Shown here one piece after another: positions 59,523 through 64,000 of a DNA stretch of 64,000 nucleotides. The stretch covers positions 1 through 64,000 of the forward strand of contig JAGYYJ010000441.1 of NCBI GenBank assembly GCA_019671005.1. Reading direction: 5' to 3'. The notes beneath the pieces are model-generated. The model was not told where the DNA came from. It did no database searches and saw only the letters and a list, made by a program, of their open reading frames with translations. The first letter of the stretch is position 1; each line of letters begins with the position of its first letter. This DNA is from Hibiscus mutabilis (lineage: Eukaryota > Streptophyta > Magnoliopsida > Malvales > Malvaceae). The translations under genes and the position numbers were made by a program.

Positions 59523-62500
59523 CTATAACTCATCCTTCACATCAGAAGGCTCTGTATTTGCATCGTCTTTGGCAGTTTCAGCTTCGCCCTTCGGACTGCC
59601 TGCATCTTCTGTCTCAGTTTCTTCCACATCATCTTCCTCCTCTACTGTTGCATCGGGACTGATATCTAGGCTAGACCTAACTGAGCTGTAGATGCGTGAG
59701 GCAAAAACCTTGGGGTCGGCTAGGTTGAAGCCACTCTCCATCAAAGCTGTCTGGTAGATAAGCTGAGCTGTTTGCTTGACACTCTCATCCTGAAGATCCA
59801 GCAAATAGTTTCATCAAAAAATGAAAGTAGAAGAATAAAATACCGATTCCTCCATTTTAGTTTGGAGAGAAATGATCCCAGTTTCAGATTCACAAATGTG
59901 AGCATCATTTTATTGTACGTACCACAACCAATTAATGATGAATCGATCCTACATACAACCTAGATATTCATTCTAGTGCTAGATCACTACAAGATCATGG
60001 TTTCATTGAACATGCATTGTACATACCTCGGGGTCCTTAACAACCCTCTCACGAAGTTCCTTGATAATTGGGTGCCTTGGGTTGATCTCAAGGACCCTCT
60101 TGCCACGCATGTATGCTTGCTTGCTAGCATCTGATAGGGTTTGAGATTGCATGATTCTCTCCATATTAGCGCTCCACCCAAACTTTGACGTAACAACCAC
60201 GCAAGGAGTGTTGTCCAAACGGTTGCTAATTTTCACCTCATCAACATTCTCGTTTGCAAGCGCACCCTTCCACCATTTGGTAAGTTCCTTAAATGACTCC
60301 TTGAGTTCTTTGTTCTTAGAGTCTTTCCCAATTTTTAGGCCTTCCTTGGATACATTTTGGAACTGCTTTCCTTCATAATCCATCAGGTACTGCATCAGGT
60401 ATTCATCAACAGGATCTGTGAAGAAAATAACCTGGAAAAAACAAAGGCCTTTAGAAACAGAAGAAAACACAGATCAAGAGGAATAAATTAAGTCAAAGAA
60501 AGCTGTGAAGAAATGATATATAACAAGTAAATATATTAAGTTAACAGCATATGTTTTTTCAATACCTCATAATTTTTCTTCTTAAGCCTCTCCAAGAATG
60601 GAGATTTTTCCAACTGTTCCTTGCTGGTTCCTGTAATGTAGAAGATATCTTTCTGTCCTGATTTCATTCTTGAGATGTACTGATCTAGTGAAGTCAATTT
60701 ACCATCTGATTTGGTGCTGCATAACAATTTATACACTATTTAGTCATGACTGGTAATAAAGGGAAAGTCGTATCCAAAGAAACTACAGACTGCCGAAACT
60801 AATATATGGAGGGAGAACCATGTATAAAGGTCAGATACCTCTCAAATCGTAGGAGTTTTGCCAGGCGGTTTCTGTTGGTTGCATCCTCAATGATTCCAAG
60901 TTTAATGGATTTTCCAAATTCATTCCAGAACTTGGTATATTGACCCTTTTTCTCATCATCATCACCAGATTTTTCAACTTCTGCATACCAAATTCAGTAC
61001 AATCAGCAACGTAGAAATAACTCAGATGAAAGGGTTCCATTTTTAAAGGCAATTAGGCCACAGTCCAGGCTGAACTGCTTGTAAATTAATTTCAAAGTAA
61101 TATTAAAAGAAGAAACCATAACATGCCTTTATCATCTTTGCCACTGGACTCATCAGGATCCTCCTCAGCTATTTTACGAATCATGTCAAGGGCTTTCCTA
61201 ATGAGTTTCTTCTTGATTGTTTTCAAACTGCTGTGGGCTTGCAACATCTCTCTTGACACATTGAGCGGTAGTGTATCAGAATCAACAAGACCCTGCTCAA
61301 TAGGTTAACCATAAAAAGAGGTAAGAAAACAATCAGGTTGCAAGAAAACAACTCAGAGACCACTACTGCAGATTCCAGTGAACCACAAAACATTGTATAT
61401 CTTCAATTACCTTCAAAAAGCTCAAATACTTTGGCAAAAGCTCATCAAATTCCTCGGAGATAAAAACCCGTCTAACATACAACTTCAAGTTGGCTTTATT
61501 TGTGTTGTAGTAACTCTCATATAGATCTTGAGGAGCCTTAGGAGGCACAAACAATACAGCCTTGAACTCAACATCACCTTCAGCAGTGAAGTGACTCCAG
61601 GCCATGGGCTTCTCATCACTAAAGTCCTGTAGAGCATGAAAAAAATACATTAACAGGAATAAAGTTTAGAAACCTCTCCATAGTATTTTAAGAATTATGA
61701 AGCTCGGAAATATGCCAAATTACCTTTGCTAAAGAGTGATAGAACTTCGTGTATTCTTCACCTGTCACCTCCTTTGGACTGCGCAACCATATAGCCTTGA
61801 CATCATTCAGAAGCTCCCATTCATAGGTAGTTTCCTTCACCTTCTTTGTCTTCGGTTTCTTTTCGGCATCATCATCCTCACTTTTATCAGCATCTTCATC
61901 TTCTCCTTCTTCTGAAGAGCTGGTATCAGCTGTTTGGAGCAAGAAAAAGAACAAACACCAAAGACAATAATTAGAACATGCGCACACTAATAGAAATGAG
62001 GAATGATGGCAACAGAAAGTCTATATAAATATTAACATGTTAGTTTCCAGTGATGCATACCGTTCTCCTCATCATCACTTGAATCATCTTCATCTGCAGG
62101 TACCTCAACATCAACCTCTTTGCTTGCCCAGATATAGATGGGGAAGTTAATGAATTCAGAATATTTCTTCACCAACTCCTGCATATGAAAACCATAGCAT
62201 GTATTCTTAGCATATTTTCAAAACTCCAAGCATAAAACAATACATCAAACAACAAGTTCATTGATGAAGATAACAATACAGCTGACAACATGATGGGTCA
62301 AAGAAAACCCACGCAAAATCATGTCTACAATTAAGGTAATATAAACAAACCTTCAGTTTGCTCTCCTCCAAGTACTCCTGAGCTTCTTCCCTAAGATGCA
62401 ATCTAATCTCAGTTCCACGTCCCAACGGATCATTCCAAGTATCCTCAGAAATAGCAAATGCCCCATCAGCCTTAGATTCCCATACATACCTGAAAAAGAA

Positions 62501-63742
62501 AAATTAAACCATTAGGTAACAATGATTCAAACACTTATATAACAACTACATTAAGCTAAAATACTTACTGTTTATCATCATTGTGTTTACTAATAACTTC
62601 AACATAGTCAGCTACCAGATATACAGAGTAGAAACCAACCCCAAACTGCCCAATCAAGTTAAGGTCTCCACTGCTCTGCATTTTCTCAACAAATGCTGCA
62701 TAAAGAAGAGAAAAAAAATAGTTAAAGGAATTAAACTTGATTATAATTCAACAACACTTGAAGAAGAAAAATCTAAGATTTATTTACCAGAAGTTCCAGA
62801 TTTTGCAATTGTTCCCAGGTTCTTGATTAAATCTTCTTTTGTCATTCCTATACCTCTGTCACGAAGAGAAAGTATTTTCTTCTCTTTGTCCAATTTAATC
62901 TGCAATTTCATCATATTTATAAGACTCAGAAATACTGATACAGAAATTCCACATGTCCATGCTCAATCTCGTTTTGAAACATTTCTATATAATGGCAACC
63001 AGAGCTTTTTGCTTTTATATTTCCATAAAATAAAGTTCTAACGAGCAGCACTAACCTGGATCTCCAGCTTGGAAGTGTCACCTTCACCCAAAACTTCTTT
63101 GTCCGTGAGTGAAAGGAACCTAATCTTGTCCAAAGCCTGAAATTCAAAGGAAGTTTCCATTCAAATATTGAGCTATACGACAACAAAAGCAGTCACAAAA
63201 GAAAAGCTGAAAGCTTACATCAGAAGCATTTGAGATCAACTCCCGGAGGAATATATCCTTGTTGCTATAAAGGGAATTGATAATAATGTCCATAAGCCGA
63301 GACACCTCAGCTTGGAACTCAAATTTCTCCGCATTATTGCGAAGCGATCTAGAAGAGATCGACTCGGATTCCCTTAAAACAAAAGCAAAAAAAATACATT
63401 TTCGGATTCAAAATATCACAAGTAAAGGTTAAAAAGTAAGAAGCGCTTATTCTTAAACATAATTTAGGCAGACCTTTTAACGACATCAGAATCAGTTTGT
63501 AAACCATTAGGCACAGCGCCGATCTTTTCCTCAATTTTTGGAGGATCTACGGCTCCTTCCTCGGCATTTGCCTGTACTTTTCTACCTGAAGCAACCGTAA
63601 ATCCAGATTCAGGCACCGAACACTAAAAAATAAAAATAAAAAACAGAAAACGAAAGGAAATTAGAGTAAGCTGACCTTGATCTGAGAGGAGACTAAGAAG
63701 GCAAAGAAGAATCAAAGCGGAAGGGATCGCCCACTTCCTCAT
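59523..63742 (-). CDS. HSP90.7: Endoplasmin (GRP94-type ER HSP90)
   Basis: Fifteen exons on the minus strand: 63676-63742, 63474-63585, 63219-63372, 63056-63136, 62788-62899, 62569-62695, 62351-62489, 62061-62178, 61724-61929, 61411-61626, 61127-61292, 60839-60980, 60566-60716, 60027-60431 and 59523-59789. They total 2463 nt and 820 residues, as expected for the family. It is an ATP-dependent chaperone of the ER lumen that folds secreted and receptor proteins. A signal peptide ([19 protein letters not shown]) and a C-terminal KDEL retention signal are present. The N-terminal ATPase motifs are [20 protein letters not shown] and GQFGVGFYS. Exons 8-9 encode the acidic linker. The middle domain includes [15 protein letters not shown] [11 protein letters not shown] and NVSREML. 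All introns are GT-AG except intron 11, with a GC donor (AAAG then GCATGT). Confidence 0.95.
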
Positions 63743-63961
63743 TGTTTGTTTCAACGCTGTTTTTAGTAGGACTTATCAGTAAATGGATAGTTGATCTATT
63801 TGTTGAAATGTTGAGTCGGTTTAGCGAGGCTTTAAATTTGGGGGTTTTAGCTAAGGGAAAGAGATTTAGATCTTGCACAGATTGTACCGTAAGGACTGTC
63901 TCTCGATTGGTTATTAGTGCCAGCGTGGGTGATCTAACGGTTGTGGATTCAGCTCGTAACA

Positions 63962-63980
63962 CGTGTAATAATACTATTGG
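63962..63980 (-). promoter_or_regulatory. ER-stress response element (CCAAT-N10-CACG)
   Basis: The minus strand reads CCAAT, ten bases, then CACG, within a CACGTG box. It lies about 220-240 bp upstream of the endoplasmin start codon. CCAAT-N10-CACG is the plant ER-stress element recognised by NF-Y with bZIP28-type factors. This fits an unfolded-protein-response chaperone gene. It is a sequence match; function is inferred. Confidence 0.75.
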
Positions 63981-64000
63981 TTCTGCTTTGTTTGTTCGAC

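Noticed and set aside
62583..63041. 152-codon plus-strand frame
   Set aside because: Antisense to endoplasmin exons 5-6 and their introns.

Overview
The window is nuclear DNA of a flowering plant, most probably a dicot. The genes carry many short AT-rich introns. Intergenic DNA is very AT-rich and full of plant-type transposable elements: Copia and Ty3 LTR elements, a Mutator-type element, hAT-type MITEs, an L1-type LINE and tRNA-derived SINEs. The encoded proteins are plant families: a GASA/snakin peptide, beta-tubulin, leaf-type ferredoxin-NADP reductase, two thaumatin-like proteins and an ER-resident HSP90. I cannot name the species. All exon models were read by eye from splice consensus, reading phase and family knowledge. 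No search or alignment program was run.

Layout. (1) 1-7.9 kb: a small GASA gene (minus, 1417-1892), a hAT-type MITE (2829-3245), other repeat remnants and an unrecognised coding-like fragment (about 7490-7870). (2) 7.9-21.3 kb: a beta-tubulin gene (minus). Its first exon lies at 20918-21317. Its exons 2-3 occur three times in tandem in units of about 3.4 kb. Intron 1 holds an internally deleted Copia element (16754-19869) flanked by a 5-bp target duplication. Each tandem unit contains tubulin exons 2-3 plus the 5' half of that Copia element, so the triplication came after the insertion. (3) 21.3-28.5 kb: intergenic DNA with a decayed L1-type LINE, broken by a hAT MITE (24527-24999) and a 2.2-kb solo LTR (25510-27737). 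(4) 28.6-30.8 kb: a nine-exon chloroplast ferredoxin-NADP reductase gene (plus). (5) 30.9-35.7 kb: a Mutator-type element with TIRs of about 540 bp and a perfect 9-bp target duplication. Inside it sits a small Ty3-type retrotransposon that carries a fragment resembling vacuolar H+-ATPase subunit A within a 527-codon open frame. (6) 36-41 kb: MITEs, SINE-like repeats and AT-rich DNA. (7) 41.5-56.9 kb: two thaumatin-like genes (plus) with C-terminal GPI-type tails, separated by solo LTRs and a minisatellite. The first has a frameshift. (8) 59.5-63.7 kb: a 15-exon endoplasmin (GRP94/HSP90.7) gene (minus), with an ER-stress element (CCAAT-N10-CACG) upstream.

The host genes are unrelated housekeeping, photosynthetic and defence-type genes and form no operon or pathway. 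The unusual biology is structural: a tubulin gene with three candidate 3' cassettes, a host-gene fragment carried by a retroelement nested in a Mutator element, and two same-family solo LTRs packed with GTACCGGTAC-type palindromes.
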